A stretch of 64,000 bases of DNA from Larix kaempferi. Taxonomy: Eukaryota > Streptophyta > Pinopsida > Pinales > Pinaceae. The stretch spans positions 30,897,501 through 30,961,500 of the forward strand of contig BSBM01000370.1 of NCBI GenBank assembly GCA_027924585.1, in the 5' to 3' direction. Positions within the stretch are counted from its first letter, which is position 1. Each line of letters opens with the position of its first letter. The position numbers and the translations under genes were made by a program. Shown piece by piece: positions 1 through 11,821 of this stretch. The notes beneath the pieces are model-generated. The model did no database searches and was not told the origin of the DNA. It saw only the letters and a program-made list of their open reading frames with translations.

Positions 1-3000
1 AATTGTTAGCATATAAACTAGCATAATCCATTAGCATATTGAACAAATATACCCAATGAGAATAACATAAACATTTGTAACATGTATTGGACGATAAAAG
101 AGTATTTCTATTAATGTAATGAACATAAGTACACAGTGTCAACCTTCTGAAGGAAACTCATCAAAACCAAGAAACTAAGTTCCTTCACCTAGGCCTCCAC
201 CACTTCAATCCTATGTGTAATGGCAATCTCACAAGTTCAAGGAGTAATTGGGTTCCTCCTTCACAAGATATGGACAAGCTTGGGAGATGAACATAAAAGA
301 GTTCAAAAAACAAGGACAAAGAGACTCAGACTCAAGTCAATGGCAATGGGGAAAATTTTCTCCATATTTTTCTTTCTCTCTAATTTCTCCTCTCTTAAAT
401 GCTCCACAATGGCTCAATATATAACCCTCAAAGGAGGTGGAGGGTCGAATCGGATCGTTTTCCAGCATATGGAAGGCCACTGATCAAAATGATCATTACT
501 TGGGAAGGAAAACTCGAAATATTTTTAATTTTGAGCATGAAACCCGATGTATGTAGGAATGTAATGGATCATCCTATGTATATGCATGATGTCATGCTGT
601 TCACCTGCTTACATCAACAAAAATGTGATTTTTAGGGGTTTTACTGAGAAAGAGGGATAATATGAGTCTGTAGAGGAACATGGTAGGACATCAAGGCATG
701 TTGAATAAGGTGTGGAAAATCATTCTATAACACTCGGGAATGTATTTCATTTGCTAAGAAAGTATTCCCACTCCCGTTCGTTTAGGAAGTGCTCCTAGTC
801 TTTCTTTTTTTCTCCCAATTTGTTGTAGCAAGGTGGTATAGCGGTGGTTGTCACTCGATTATACAACCAACTCCTTTTTTCTATTAGGAAATTATATAGA
901 AAAGTTGGTATTGTACAGAAAAATCCTCCGTGAAGGTCGCTATAGAATCTGCTTCGGACTGCGTCAATTGAAGTTCTATGTTTCACATCTTTTTCTTCAC
1001 ACAAATATTCACATATCTTCTCGATTCATTCATATAGATTCGTTCTTCCTCTGTTATTGATATTGTGCATTAACAGTCTTTCAGTATGGGCATCTAACTT
1101 TCTCATGAAAGGCATCGAGTAATTTCTTTATCTCATGGGGAACAACTTCTATAAATCGATCATGGACTCAGTGAAGAATTTTTCTCTGTCCAGTGCAAGA
1201 GTTAACTTATTCCTTCTGTCATAGTTTTGTGCATAATTTGCAATTTTTTTATTCCGCCACTCTCTAATTTATCCCTCACTCACCATTTACGTATATATGA
1301 CCATTTCATATCTCGGTTCAGTACTACCAGCAATGGAACCAATGTTGTAATCTATGGGATTATAGGAGGTTACTAGTAGTACATTGTGCACATAATATAT
1401 AAAGATACATGGCATATAAGATAATACACACATAATGAAGGCGGGAGAAATAAAGTAGTAGTGACCAGAGGAACTAGAGTATTTATTATCTCAACAAGCC
1501 AAACATGTACAAAGTAGTGCTCTTTATCTTCGTTCACCAGCCTATTCATACAAGTTACATGGTATTTAATCAATTATAATTGACTGCTCGGTCATCTAAC
1601 TGTCCAACTGATTGGACCGACCCGACTACGGTTGGTCGGGAGGACCTAGTCAACAAGTCAACTAGACTCCTCCAACAATGACCAATGGTTTTGGTGGTTT
1701 AGTCATTTATTTCGCATGGTGACCAACTCTTTTGGTCGCTCAATCATTTATCACCCATTTTTATACTAGCGAACATTTGTGTTCAACTGAGCAACTATTT
1801 TTTCCATCTAGATAATCTTGCTATCTATGGTGGAGTTCTTTGTGGACATCATGGGCCTTGTGTGCACTAAAAGAGTTATATGAGAATGATTACCAATGCG
1901 ATAAATTCCATGCAAGGAGGTTGTTTGATTAGGCTACCCATAAGAGCATGGTTGGGTCCACAAAAATAAAAGGTTACTTGAGAGATTTACTAATGTGATC
2001 AACATTGGACAAGGAGTCCTTTTAGATAGGTCTTCCACAATGTTATAAGTAGGCCCTAGCTTTTATTTTTTATTTTTTTACTTTGGTAGTTGTATTTCTC
2101 ATGTCCAAGTACTAACATGAATTGTTTTTTTAAGCTACATGTTCTACAAAAGGGTAGGGTTTTCATAGTTCTAAAGACAAAGGAGTTTCAATTGTTATAA
2201 CTCTCTAATATGCCTGAGGATTTCGAAAAATAGTAATCGATTGAATCTTTCATGACGATAAATAAGGAGAATAGACCACACATTTATGCATACTACCCAA
2301 TTATTTTGTACCTAAAAATTATCTCCTCGAGTGTTGTTCTCAATGTACTATAGCAACAAGGTGATTGGAAGTATTATGTAAGGCTAGTTTCAAGTGCACC
2401 TCAATGATTTCAATATGCTTAAAGGTATGTGGAAGATTAAATCTATGGATAGATTATGTATTATATGATACTATGTGTTGGGTACCAACAAAGGTGTACA
2501 AGGGTGTCCAACAAGGTGACACCACTTGTTTTCACTGCATGTATTCTTCACAAACACAATTTCACCTATTGAACGATAGATATTTATGTTTAAAGACGCT
2601 AGATCACATATGTATCCTAATCAAATATATATGCATTCTAATATAGGAAAAATATCTAAGACCACTTGTAATGTACTTAACCAATATAAACAAGATTTTT
2701 TGAGCAATTCTATAAGAAATATAAATTGCAAAGAAGTAAATAAGAGGGACAATGATATACAAGCTACATAATATAACCCTTATATTGTTAATCCAATATA
2801 GAAAGAGCACTATTCATGGGCCTCTTTAAGGGACAACCTCGTATTGCATAGAGCTCCAATATAATAACAATACTTGACAAAACATTACATAGTCTACTAG
2901 CTTATAAATAGTTTTTTTCTCTAGCAAAACCCTAACTACTTGTGGCTCCACTGAACTAATGAGTACCAAACACTTAGTGGGAATTGTGTAATAAACATGA

Positions 3001-4331
3001 GTCTTTTACATTGGGTAACTACCTAATGTGCCTTATGTCAAGAACATGTCTTTTTACATTAATTAACTAACCCCTAGGTGTAAATTTTAAACCCATGAAG
3101 TGAAATAATGCATATAGATTCTTAAGCAAAACAAATATTAAACAATGGAACACACACAATACATAGAGATTTACCTTGGAAACCCCAAGTTGGTAAAACT
3201 AATAAAACTTAGAGTTGCACCTCTCACTTTCTCATTGTATCTTCTTAACCATTCACAATACAATACTAAGGTATTATGCAACATTCAAACCCCTAATCCA
3301 TTAACTTGGATAAAAATATACCTCAATGCCTTAATCAAGATTAAATTAGACATTATGAAAACTACACATTTTCCAAAAAAATATTCCCCCACAATTTGGG
3401 GCATTTCCCCAAACCCTAACACCTCGGGGCTAACAAATTGCATCAAAATTTGCTCCGTAGAGCAAGGGGGCTAGGCGCCCTATGAACACCCTTCCCCAAG
3501 TTTTGTGCCTGATGCATATGATTCAATGAACTCATAAAACTCAAACCAAAAGGATCGTAGGGTGATGTTCCCCACATGCAAAGAATATAACACATACCCA
3601 ACACTAAGTACCTAAAGTAGAGAGATTATGGCATGTCCCTAACACTAACCAAGACACTCATAGTTAATTCTACCTAAAACAACTCACAAAATCCTTACCA
3701 AGGGTTGTAGTTATGCAATGTTGCTGTAAAAAATTACCTAAAATTTAAGTCATTTCGAGTTTTTCTACAATAATGGTCTTAAAAGTAAAATTTATTCTAA
3801 ACTTTTTGTTAAATACATTATTTTATTTTATGTTTCTTCTTCATGTTGCTATAATAATTTACCTCTAATTTCAATTTTGTCTATAATAATGATCTTGAAA
3901 GCAAAAAAAATTCTAAACATTTTTGTTGAATGCGTTATTTTATTCTCCCTTTGTTCTTCTTCTGTTCCAAAGTTCTAGTTTGACATAAAACTCATAAATT
4001 GTCCAAGGACATAAAATTAATATTTAATAAAAAATGATTAATACAAAGGTTATATGCAATGAAAGAAACTAACATATCCATACAATGGATTGGACACATC
4101 TTATGCCAATGGGGACAATGATTTGAACAAATATGACCAAATTTTATAATAATGAAATGTAATTAAGTTAATTACAAATAGGATGTAATACATTATATTA
4201 ATAAGGATTGTGAGCAACAAGTTTCTTGTTTAAAAAAAAGAAATGAAAATTTGGAAGAAAAATGGAAACTCCTATAAAAGTATATATTGTATTTTGTGAA
4301 TCATCTTAAATTAGTCACCTCTACATGAAAA
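1..4331. other. Unassigned AT-rich intergenic DNA
   Basis: I recognise no gene here; the open frames are short and show no family motif. A small inverted repeat lies at 1621-1640 (CCCGAC, 8-base loop, GTCGGG). The minus strand of about 1-480 has a TATA-like stretch and looks like decayed LTR, but I found no partner copy. The stretch around 3140-3480 recalls the U5 or leader of plant copia elements (a TTTACCTTGGAAACC-like motif) and may be an old solo LTR. Both are weak impressions. Confidence 0.5.
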
Positions 4332-4740
4332 TTATTGAGAAGGCATGAAACCTTGATCGCTTGGATCGCGATATTTTCGACCAAGTAATAGTAAAACCAT
4401 GCGGCCTCCACCAACCATCTCGTCTACCCAGGCTCTCAAAAACACATTGAAATCCTTTTGATATTGATGAAAATAAACTTCTCCAACAGCCCGAGATCCT
4501 TTGCATAGTATTTTTCCCTTGTTCCATGTCACTAAATTTATCTCTAAAATCTCTGCAGGAACCTGATCATGATCACATTAAAACTGACTTAAAATATTGA
4601 ATTAAGATAGAACTTTTCTAATAATATATGTTAGTGTGAAGACATACTTGGGAAATCCAATGAATGATACTTTTGTGATGCATTGTGTTAATCAAGTGAT
4701 ATTTATATATGGTTGGGACTTGTGAGCCATATCTAGAGAG
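4332..4740 (-). pseudogene. SABATH-type carboxyl methyltransferase relic, two exons
   Basis: Two minus-strand exon pieces read as part of a plant SABATH (Methyltransf_7) enzyme, a family that methylates carboxyl groups of salicylate, jasmonate and similar acids using S-adenosylmethionine. The first piece (about 4740-4648) ends in HWISQ at a GTATGT donor. The second (4562-4332) follows an intron ending in CAG and begins VPAEI, so the pieces join in phase to the family's HWLSQVP motif. It continues through WNKGKI, a QYQKDFNVFLR stretch, and GGRMVLLLLGRKYRDP, matching the family's NKGxIY, FxxDFxxFLxxR and GGRMVLxxxGR blocks. A stop at 4332-4334 ends it early. The SAM-binding N-terminus and the C-terminal exon are not found nearby, so this is a fragment. 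It is the only clear host-gene remnant in the window. Confidence 0.72.
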
Positions 4741-5112
4741 TGTTCCTTTATTTTGGCTTGGAAACGACATGAGATTGTTCCTTTAATCTGGCTTGGAAAG
4801 GGCGACATGTTTCTTTTGAAGGGGCGAAGGTGACCTTTATTTTCTCTTTTACGGGTAATCATATGATAACATCAATATAGAGTTTCCAATACATTTTTTT
4901 ATCACTTCAATTAAATTATTATACGTTGCTTCTTTTACAATAACTCTCTTGAATTCTTATATATCTCTCTATATAAATAAATATAACTCTCTTCAACAAC
5001 TCTCTTGAATTCATATATATACATATACAAAATATCTAATATGTAATTTATATTTTTGTAAATGTAATAAAGCTTATACTTAACTCTCTTTCAATGCACT
5101 TTTCACAGACCG
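4741..5112. other. Unassigned spacer before the LINE fragment
   Basis: Low-complexity AT-rich DNA with imperfect repeats of an AACTCTCTTGAATTC-like motif (about 4942-5012). No gene is seen. The 5' truncation point of the LINE lies near 5105. Confidence 0.4.
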
Positions 5113-5568
5113 GTGGCTTTCTTCGATGGATCAACTATTGATGGGCGTTGTGCTATTGGTGGGGTTATCTATATCAATAAGGATCATTACTATACTCTGA
5201 AACTCAATTCTGGCAGGGACACTAATACCAAGGCTGAGATGGTTGGTTTGTGGTGTGTTCTTACAGTTTCCAAATATTTTGGTTTTCATGAAATCTCTGT
5301 TTATGGTGACTCCAGGGTAACAATCAAATGGGCTCAAGGAGATTTTAATATCAATGTGATCTCTCTACATCACTAGTGTCGCAGAATTAAGGAAGCTATT
5401 CTTTTCTTCAAGATTATATTTTTTGAACATATATCTAGACAACATAATTCACTTGTTGATACCTTATCCAAAATTGTTCATGAAGGCGCTGAAGGTTTTA
5501 TTAAGTGGGAAGAATATCAAGAGAGTCTTCTGCTCAACTTGGGTCAGGTTTTCATATCATACTTGTAG
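5113..5568 (+). pseudogene. LINE ORF2 RNase H domain fragment
   Basis: The translation shows a plant LINE-type RNase H (RVT_3-like). The first acidic residue is in FFDGS, the second in TKAEMVGL, the third in VYGDSRV, and a C-terminal HNSLVDTLSK block carries the fourth. The frame runs to TAG at 5566-5568 but is broken by an in-frame TAG at 5374-5376, between the third and fourth blocks. The frame reads from about 5113 with no usable ATG, because the reverse transcriptase part upstream is missing. No promoter or partner ORF1 is nearby. It is a dead fragment. Confidence 0.8.
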
Positions 5569-5808
5569 TGGCAATGCATTTTTTTTGAACTTTTGATGTA
5601 TTGATCTATGATCAGTCCCTAGATTGATCACACTCTACACAAGATGAATTCTATGTTATTTTCTGTAATATGGATGTTGATTCAGGGCTCCATAGGGCCT
5701 TCTTTTTTGTATAAGTCATGTTCTCAAAATGGCTTAGGATTTTGTACTATTTGATTCCTAAATGAATACCAATAGTATGGTTTTTTTTCCGCTGAAAAAA
5801 AAAGGCAA
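5113..5808 (+). mobile_element. 5'-truncated LINE: RNase H domain and 3' end
   Basis: This is the 3' end of a plant non-LTR retrotransposon. It holds the last part of ORF2 (an RNase H domain), then about 240 bp of 3' untranslated sequence ending in a short A run near 5797-5807. Severe 5' truncation with an A-rich 3' end is typical of LINE insertion. I could not find a convincing target-site duplication, so the exact left edge is uncertain. Confidence 0.75.
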
Positions 5809-8049
5809 ATGACAAATCATTTTTTGAAAACTATCTATGGTTGTATTTTTGTTGCAAATTTTGTATCTAAAAAAAAATCAACGTGCATGTCCTTTGGTGT
5901 GAGCACTTTCACAATATACAATATACATACTAGTTGTCACGCAACTCATTAACATATGCAATGTGTGAAGATCCTGTATTGATATACTGTGATGTGTGTA
6001 TTTACCTGAAAGTGCAAACATGTCTAGAGGAGAATCCCTTGATCTTTAAAATTCAAAACAAGTCGGTTCACATTGAATGTTGGAGAAGGTATATCATTAT
6101 TTCATCATCTACACTAGTGCTTGTTGAGTCTCTCCTTCCAAGTAGCACCTCCCAAAAAAGGCATTTTCTCTACGCCAATGAAAATACAATATGCATAAGA
6201 TTTCATTGCAAAATCATCTATCTCAATATAGATCTATACAAAATTAAGATTTTATAATATTATTGATCATGTTGTAGAATATTAGACTAAGTGCACTGAA
6301 TCTCAAGCAATAATGGTTAGAATATATGTGCACGATACAACACTAGGGAATTCTTTCTCCACTGTCAATTTGATGGCGTCTACGAACTCAAAACTTCACG
6401 TAGAGTTGATTTTAGGGGGGCACTCTTCTCGCTTTTAAATTAAGAGGTGTCATCGAGCAAAATTGACCCATCACACCCCTGGTCACTCAAAGAGTAAGAC
6501 ATTATATGGATTAATATCTATCTATAGACAAACTATATATATTGTTAGAGTAAATAACCCTCGTATAGCATGTATTGATGAGTCTAATGGGCCAAACCAC
6601 ACTCAAAAACACTTCCTGAATCACCCATGAGACCAATCCCTAGATTTTGGGGTGCGTTCCTTGGTTTGAGAACGCATTCCTTGATTTAAGGGAGCTTTTA
6701 CATGATTTAAGGAAGAACATGAGTTAGAGCTAAATCTTCTCCACTGATTTATCCTAAACTTAACTCTAACTAGCCCTTAACACTCATTAGCACCCAATTT
6801 AAGTCAATAACGCTCTTCTTGAGAGATTTTAGGGACATGCACATTGTCATTCAGTTAATTGAGTAATCAGTGAGTCCCTTTTTCAATTAACTCAATCTAG
6901 GAGTGTATGCATGACTTATTGGGGTCATTTGATCTCAGTTAAGCCTGAATATCCCTCTCTTAATAGCATGAATCCTAGATACATAGCATGGACAATTTGA
7001 ATTGATCCTTAACCTAATTTGAATTGGTCTCCAATATATTGTAACCTATTTTCATTAATTCACCACTCTGATAATAAAATCATTGTCTTTATTCTCTTCA
7101 AAATTAATGTGTAAGGATTTGTAATATCCTTAGATCAGATTCCAGAGGGTATTATCTCTAATTCAAACTTTAAAACATGAATTTGAAAAAACTGAAACTA
7201 GCCCTCAAAACTAGTCATGAAGAACTAGGCTTGGTCACGGATTAACCCACCCATAGCTTGAGAATTGGACTCTTTCGGATCTTCAAAATCTGATAATGAG
7301 TGTGAAAAATCATAAACAAAAAAATCAAGTCCAGCTTTAGAGTCCTATGCACAAGGAACTGGGATCATTTATGGTTCAACAAGAACTATCGCTGAAGTTT
7401 ACACCAAGGTTTCCTGGGTACACCATCATATTCATACTGGACTCATACACTTACACTTGAAAGAAAAAAAAGGGTTTATATCAGGTAATAAAACCCAAAT
7501 ATATTGTTGGACAAGAGTTATAGAGTTGTTGGGGGTATTTGACTATGTTTGGAGGTGCAAAGAGAAAGAGCTTTATGGAGGACTGCTCAACTAGTTTCAC
7601 TTCAAGCTCTCCCAAACATAAAAAGAGGCTCATGAATGCTTAGTATGGGAATTGGATTGGATTCATCACTATATTAATAACCTATTATGAATGGCAGAAC
7701 ATAAAATAGGAATCCATAGATCTTTTATTTAAAAATACTGCAAAACTAGTCAAAATTAGATGCCTAAAGAGCTAGTCTTGAGAAAAGTAAACACAAACGG
7801 CCCTCGGGGCTCTCGTGTTATTTCAAAGAGGGTTAATATGAACTCAGAAATTAATAAATATGATTCAGAAAAAATTAACTGGGCTTATTAAGCAATGCAT
7901 AGAAGTGTCATAGCTCATACATTATAGAGAGCCATCAATTCTTGAATTTTTACAATGATTGGAGAAGAGTACTTCAACAAGATTAATAAGGAGAGGTTTA
8001 ATCACTGAATATGATCTATAGGAGGTCAATGAGATTATCTCTACTCATT
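5809..8049. other. Unassigned intergenic DNA
   Basis: About 2.2 kb with no recognisable gene. Reading frames are short on both strands. I saw no second copy of this sequence elsewhere in the window. Confidence 0.45.
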
Positions 8050-9038
8050 GGATGCACACTAAAATTCTGAATCTTCTTATAGGAGCACAATCTCTCCAAC
8101 CGCTCTCTCTCTCTAAGTGAATCTCATCAATACCACATCAAATCTACTAGGATCTCTGCATTAACTATGTATGATCAATATCCTCCTGAAATGAGTTGGA
8201 TCATACCTGCAATCAGTCAACAATGGTTTTACTAGATCATATGTAGAATATTTGAACAATAACTATGGGGAACATCTACCACAAGTGGCTAAGGGAGCAT
8301 CTCCAAATCCTAGAGAAGCTTAGAGCTTACTCATTCACAAATGATAAACTGTCAAAAGATATCAAAGTGGTTTTCCCTCCTTGTTTTATAGATTATATGA
8401 CTTGTTGAGCAATTTAAGTTTCTAATGAACCCTCTTGGCCTCATACAATGCACCTTCCTTGACTGAGTTGAAACTTTCCTGCTTTTCCATACTGACTAGA
8501 TTTATTCCTTTTGGAAACTGCCCCCTCCTAGATATTCTTGATGTTTCATGCTTTCCACACTATCTGGATTTTATTCCTTTTGGAAACTGTGCACTCCTTT
8601 CTTTCCCGATGTTTCCTGCTTTTCAAGGCTGGCTTCTTTTTTGTACTTGCTTGCTTTGTACACTTTCCTGCTTTATGCACTTGCTTACTTTTCATTGCTT
8701 TTGCAAGTTTCATTCTTTTTTTCTTTGCTCTACTTTTATTTCACTTTCCTCTTTGGTTTACAACTCATTGAGCTATCCTTATCTCCTTATGTGCCCTCAT
8801 CCAACTCATCATCACATTTAATAATAATTAAATATCAAAATAATAATTACATCATCTCCAATTTAATTTATTCTAAAACAACTATAGTCCAAAATCTCTC
8901 TAGCGAATAATTTAATTGCCTAGAGTAATTGGCCAATGTTATCCCCTTATTAATTAATTGATTTATTTTCACTAGGATCCATGGAGGTTTGATGTGTCAT
9001 TGGATGCTTCCCAGTGCTAAAAAAATGGGAACATGACA
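8050..9038 (-). repeat. LTR-like segment (minus) of an older gypsy-type element
   Basis: On the minus strand a purine-rich tract (9041-9056) is followed by TGTCATGTTCCC at 9038, which resembles the TGTAATGTCCCC start of the gypsy-4 LTR. A TATA-like TATAAAAC lies about 650 bp further on (around 8383-8391). This is the expected order for a 3' LTR read on the minus strand. A tandem duplication of about 69 bp occurs inside (8474-8520 and 8543-8589). I found no matching second LTR, so the left edge and the identity are inferred. Confidence 0.4.
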
Positions 9039-9305
9039 ATCCTCCCCTCCCAAAATTGTTTGTCCTCAAGAAAGAAACCAATTCCAACCATCTATGAATC
9101 CAACCAGTGACTTCACTCCTCAAAATATGTTGCTGGCTATCTATAATTGGAATCCTCAATTCCAAGATGAATACCAAATGTCCACCATGTTTCTGGTGCA
9201 CCACTATGATTATTACCCTCTTCTCAAAAAGTAACATTGTATCCTATGCAGTTGTCCAACCCCCAACTGCAACAACTGAATGCCAGGATCCCACTGTTTG
9301 GGATT
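9039..9305 (-). other. Decayed coding tail before a polypurine tract
   Basis: The minus strand reads QWDPGI near 9290, an echo of the RQWDPGIL motif in the unrecognised frame at 45345-46178, to which this DNA was joined before gypsy-1 inserted. It then runs into the polypurine tract at 9041-9056. Stops interrupt it. It is probably the 3' end of the same unrecognised gene or element. Confidence 0.4.
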
Positions 9306-10049
9306 TGTTAACACCCAAAAATTGTTCACTAGCTCATCTCCCTAGTCACATAACCCATTTGTCCACTTTTCCTACCATTTTGGCCTCCAAAACCCTAAAA
9401 AAACACTCAAATGGTTACCAAAAAGGCAAAAAAACACTATTTCCCTCCTCAATAATGAAATTCCTTCAAAAAGGTAAAAAACCCTCAAAAAAAGGTCCAA
9501 AATTCCCAAAAATAAAATAAAAAGGGAAAAAAGTCAAAATAATTTCAAAAAGAGGGGAAAACCCTAAAACCATTTACCAATACTATTGGTTGCCTAAAAC
9601 CATGGGTCAATAATCCATCATCCAAAAACCTCTATAAAAAGGTGATGGAGGTCTCCCATTTCAACATCCATCAATCACTCTTCACACCCTTATGCTGCCA
9701 AAATTCCTATTGAACCCTAGCCTATCACCTTGAGCTTCACTTCACCATTTTAGTTGAGTTTTTTCTACCATTGAACATTTGGAGAAGGGATAAGAACTCT
9801 GGAGAACTGGTGCACTACTCTTGTACTGCTGCAAAGACTCCAACAACCTCACCATTTGAGGTAACACCATTGCAAACCCTTGTTTTCTCATTAATATAAA
9901 AAGTTTCAAATTCCATTTACTGAGTTCCTCATGGTTGTTTACTTTTTACTGTTGTAGTTTAGATTTATTTTTATGTTATCACATGCACATGTAGGTGCAT
10001 CCTTAGTAGGTGCTCTTTAGCACGAGTTGGTGTGAAAACACTAGCTACA
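9306..10049 (+). repeat. Gypsy-1 5' LTR
   Basis: It begins TGTTAACACCC and ends CACTAGCTACA. It matches 44458-45267 closely but lacks about 65-70 bp near its 3' end that the right copy has, so the left copy has a deletion or the right an insertion. The centre is A-rich with many AAAAAGG-like runs. Confidence 0.88.
9633..9640 (+). promoter_or_regulatory. TATA box of gypsy-1 5' LTR
   Basis: TATAAAAA sits about 330 bp into the LTR, as expected for the U3/R promoter. The same box is TATAAAAG at 44781-44788 in the right LTR. Confidence 0.6.
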
Positions 10050-11821
10050 GTTTTGGCCACTCCACTAGTTCGATTCCCTTAGAATATTTGGTTATTTTTA
10101 GTTTGTTTTTTTCTTTTCACTTGCTTTTACAGCTCCGGTTCGCCCCCATACCCCCATATTTGCAGATCTGGCCGTTGACTTCACTCTGAGCCTCAAATTT
10201 TATTTTTTTTCAGTTCAACCAACACTTTTCATGGTCGTTTTTCGCGTCGTGGATCGCGACTGTCTCTGCGAAAGTCGTGCCTTCGTAGCGCACTTTTTCA
10301 TCCCAAAACCATGCCCTAAAAGCATGGGTTTCGGCCACAGAAATGTGCCCTGAAAGCACAGATTTCAACCACAGATTCGTGCCCTGAAAATGCATATTTC
10401 AGCCACATAGTCGTGCCCTAAAAGCACAGCTTTAAACCCTAGAGTCGTGTCCTGAAAGCAAAACTTTCATCCACAGATCCACGCCATGAAAGAACAGCTT
10501 TCAACCACAGAGCCGCGCCTTGAAAGCACAGCTTTCATCCCCAAATCTGCAACCTGAAAGCGTGAGTCCCAGCCTGAAAGCCACGGCTTGCAGCGTGCTT
10601 TCCATTCCAGAAGTTGCACCCTATTTCCTGTTATTGTCATCCATTTTCAGCACCATTTTTCTGCAGTTTCCTGCACCCTGCAACCATTTTTTCCAGTTTT
10701 TTTCTGCCCTAACAACCATCTTTTTGCTTGCATCCATTTTGCTAGCTGTACTTTTCTGCTATTTTCTTGCTATACCATTTAAAATATTTGACTTTAGCAT
10801 TTCAACAAGTTCACTTATTTTACATAGCAGTTAATAATTTCATTTCAAGTTTTAGTTATTTAATTGCCATGGCTGGGCAATCTTGGGTACACACCACTTG
10901 TGCACACACTCTGTCACCATAATTCAAGTGAGCCTTAAAATCTGCTTAACTCAACCAAATTTTAACCCAACTTGGGGAACACAAAAGAACTTTGTAGTTA
11001 GGTAGGACACTGGGGATAGGAATCCAAATAACACCTCTTTATCACTTACACTTGAGACATAGTTGTTGTCATCTAGGGATCCAAAATCCCCTATTACTTG
11101 TTGGTACGGTTAACACCGATTTGTCGGAGGGCCTATCCCTTACGACGAAAAGAAGCAAGATTGGTTCCATAGGTCTAAGTGGAATTCTGCTCTCCACTCT
11201 GTACTGAAGGACACCTACTCGTTGTTCTCGTCATACATTCCATATTGGGTGTGTGACGACCAAAGAACTAAAGCCGCGGGACACCTTTCCAGACGTACCA
11301 TGAATGGGGTAGCTTAGTTTCCATTATTCTAGGGCTCTTTTACCTGGAGTCCCTCTCGGTAGAGGGATATCCTTAGCCATTTTGTTCTCTATTTCATATT
11401 GCTTGACTGTGGATTTCATCACCTTGCAGGGAATACGATTTGTGTGAGCTTTCATATCTCTTAGATAGGTGTTGGATTGCTCCTATAACCCCATTGGATT
11501 AAGTGAGTCTACCTTTTTCATTTTTTAGGAGTACTGCATGTTGGCATTCTGACCATTTTTTTTGTCGCTCTGCTTATAGTAGCACATTGTTGCAGCACAC
11601 ATTTTGAGAATTTTTGTTGGCCTGAGTGCCATATTTTTTTATCTCTCCTTTTGCACACACGGTTGCACTAGTATTTTTTAGCATTTCACTCACCACAACC
11701 TCTTATTACTTTTACACCTGTCACTATTGATTCACCAAGACATTCCCGTCGCCTACGGGGCTAGTCCCCGCAACACGGTTCACTTGACACCACTTGTCAA
11801 AGGCGTAGAGCGTCGTCACCA
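10050..11821 (+). other. Gypsy-1 leader between 5' LTR and gag
   Basis: About 1.8 kb with no convincing gene. Directly after the LTR, TTTTGGCC (10051-10058) may be a worn remnant of a TTTTGGCGCC-type primer-binding site like the intact one in gypsy-2. The tandem 34-bp array (10273-10579) is in this leader. Long leaders are usual in Tat-lineage elements. Confidence 0.55.
10273..10579 (+). repeat. 34-bp tandem repeat array, about eight units
   Basis: Units of exactly 34 bp start at 10308, 10342, 10376, 10410, 10444, 10478 and 10512, with worn units on each side. The shared core is GTGCCCTGAAAGCACAGCTT followed by TCAACCACAGA. The part GAAAGC-ACA-GCTTTC is a perfect inverted repeat in the best units. 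A related, more worn array is at 41810-42035 of the same element. Confidence 0.85.

Noticed and set aside
835-870. GGTGGTATAGCGGTGGTTG, which recalls a tRNA or a primer-binding site
   Set aside because: No cloverleaf can be completed around it and no LTR edge adjoins it.
2365-2646. 93-codon plus-strand frame with GVQQGD, a string found in LINE reverse transcriptases (GxxQGD)
   Set aside because: The surrounding residues do not fit other RT blocks, the frame is Cys/Ile-rich and AT-driven, and no adjacent RT motif appears on either side.
8435-8910. Overlapping Phe/Leu/Cys-rich plus-strand frames
   Set aside because: They come from pyrimidine-rich, locally duplicated sequence; no family motif, and the strand is antisense to the LTR-like segment.
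10520-10834. Hydrophobic plus-strand frame in the gypsy-1 leader
   Set aside because: It starts inside the 34-bp array and continues in T-rich sequence; no domain, and leaders of this kind are non-coding.
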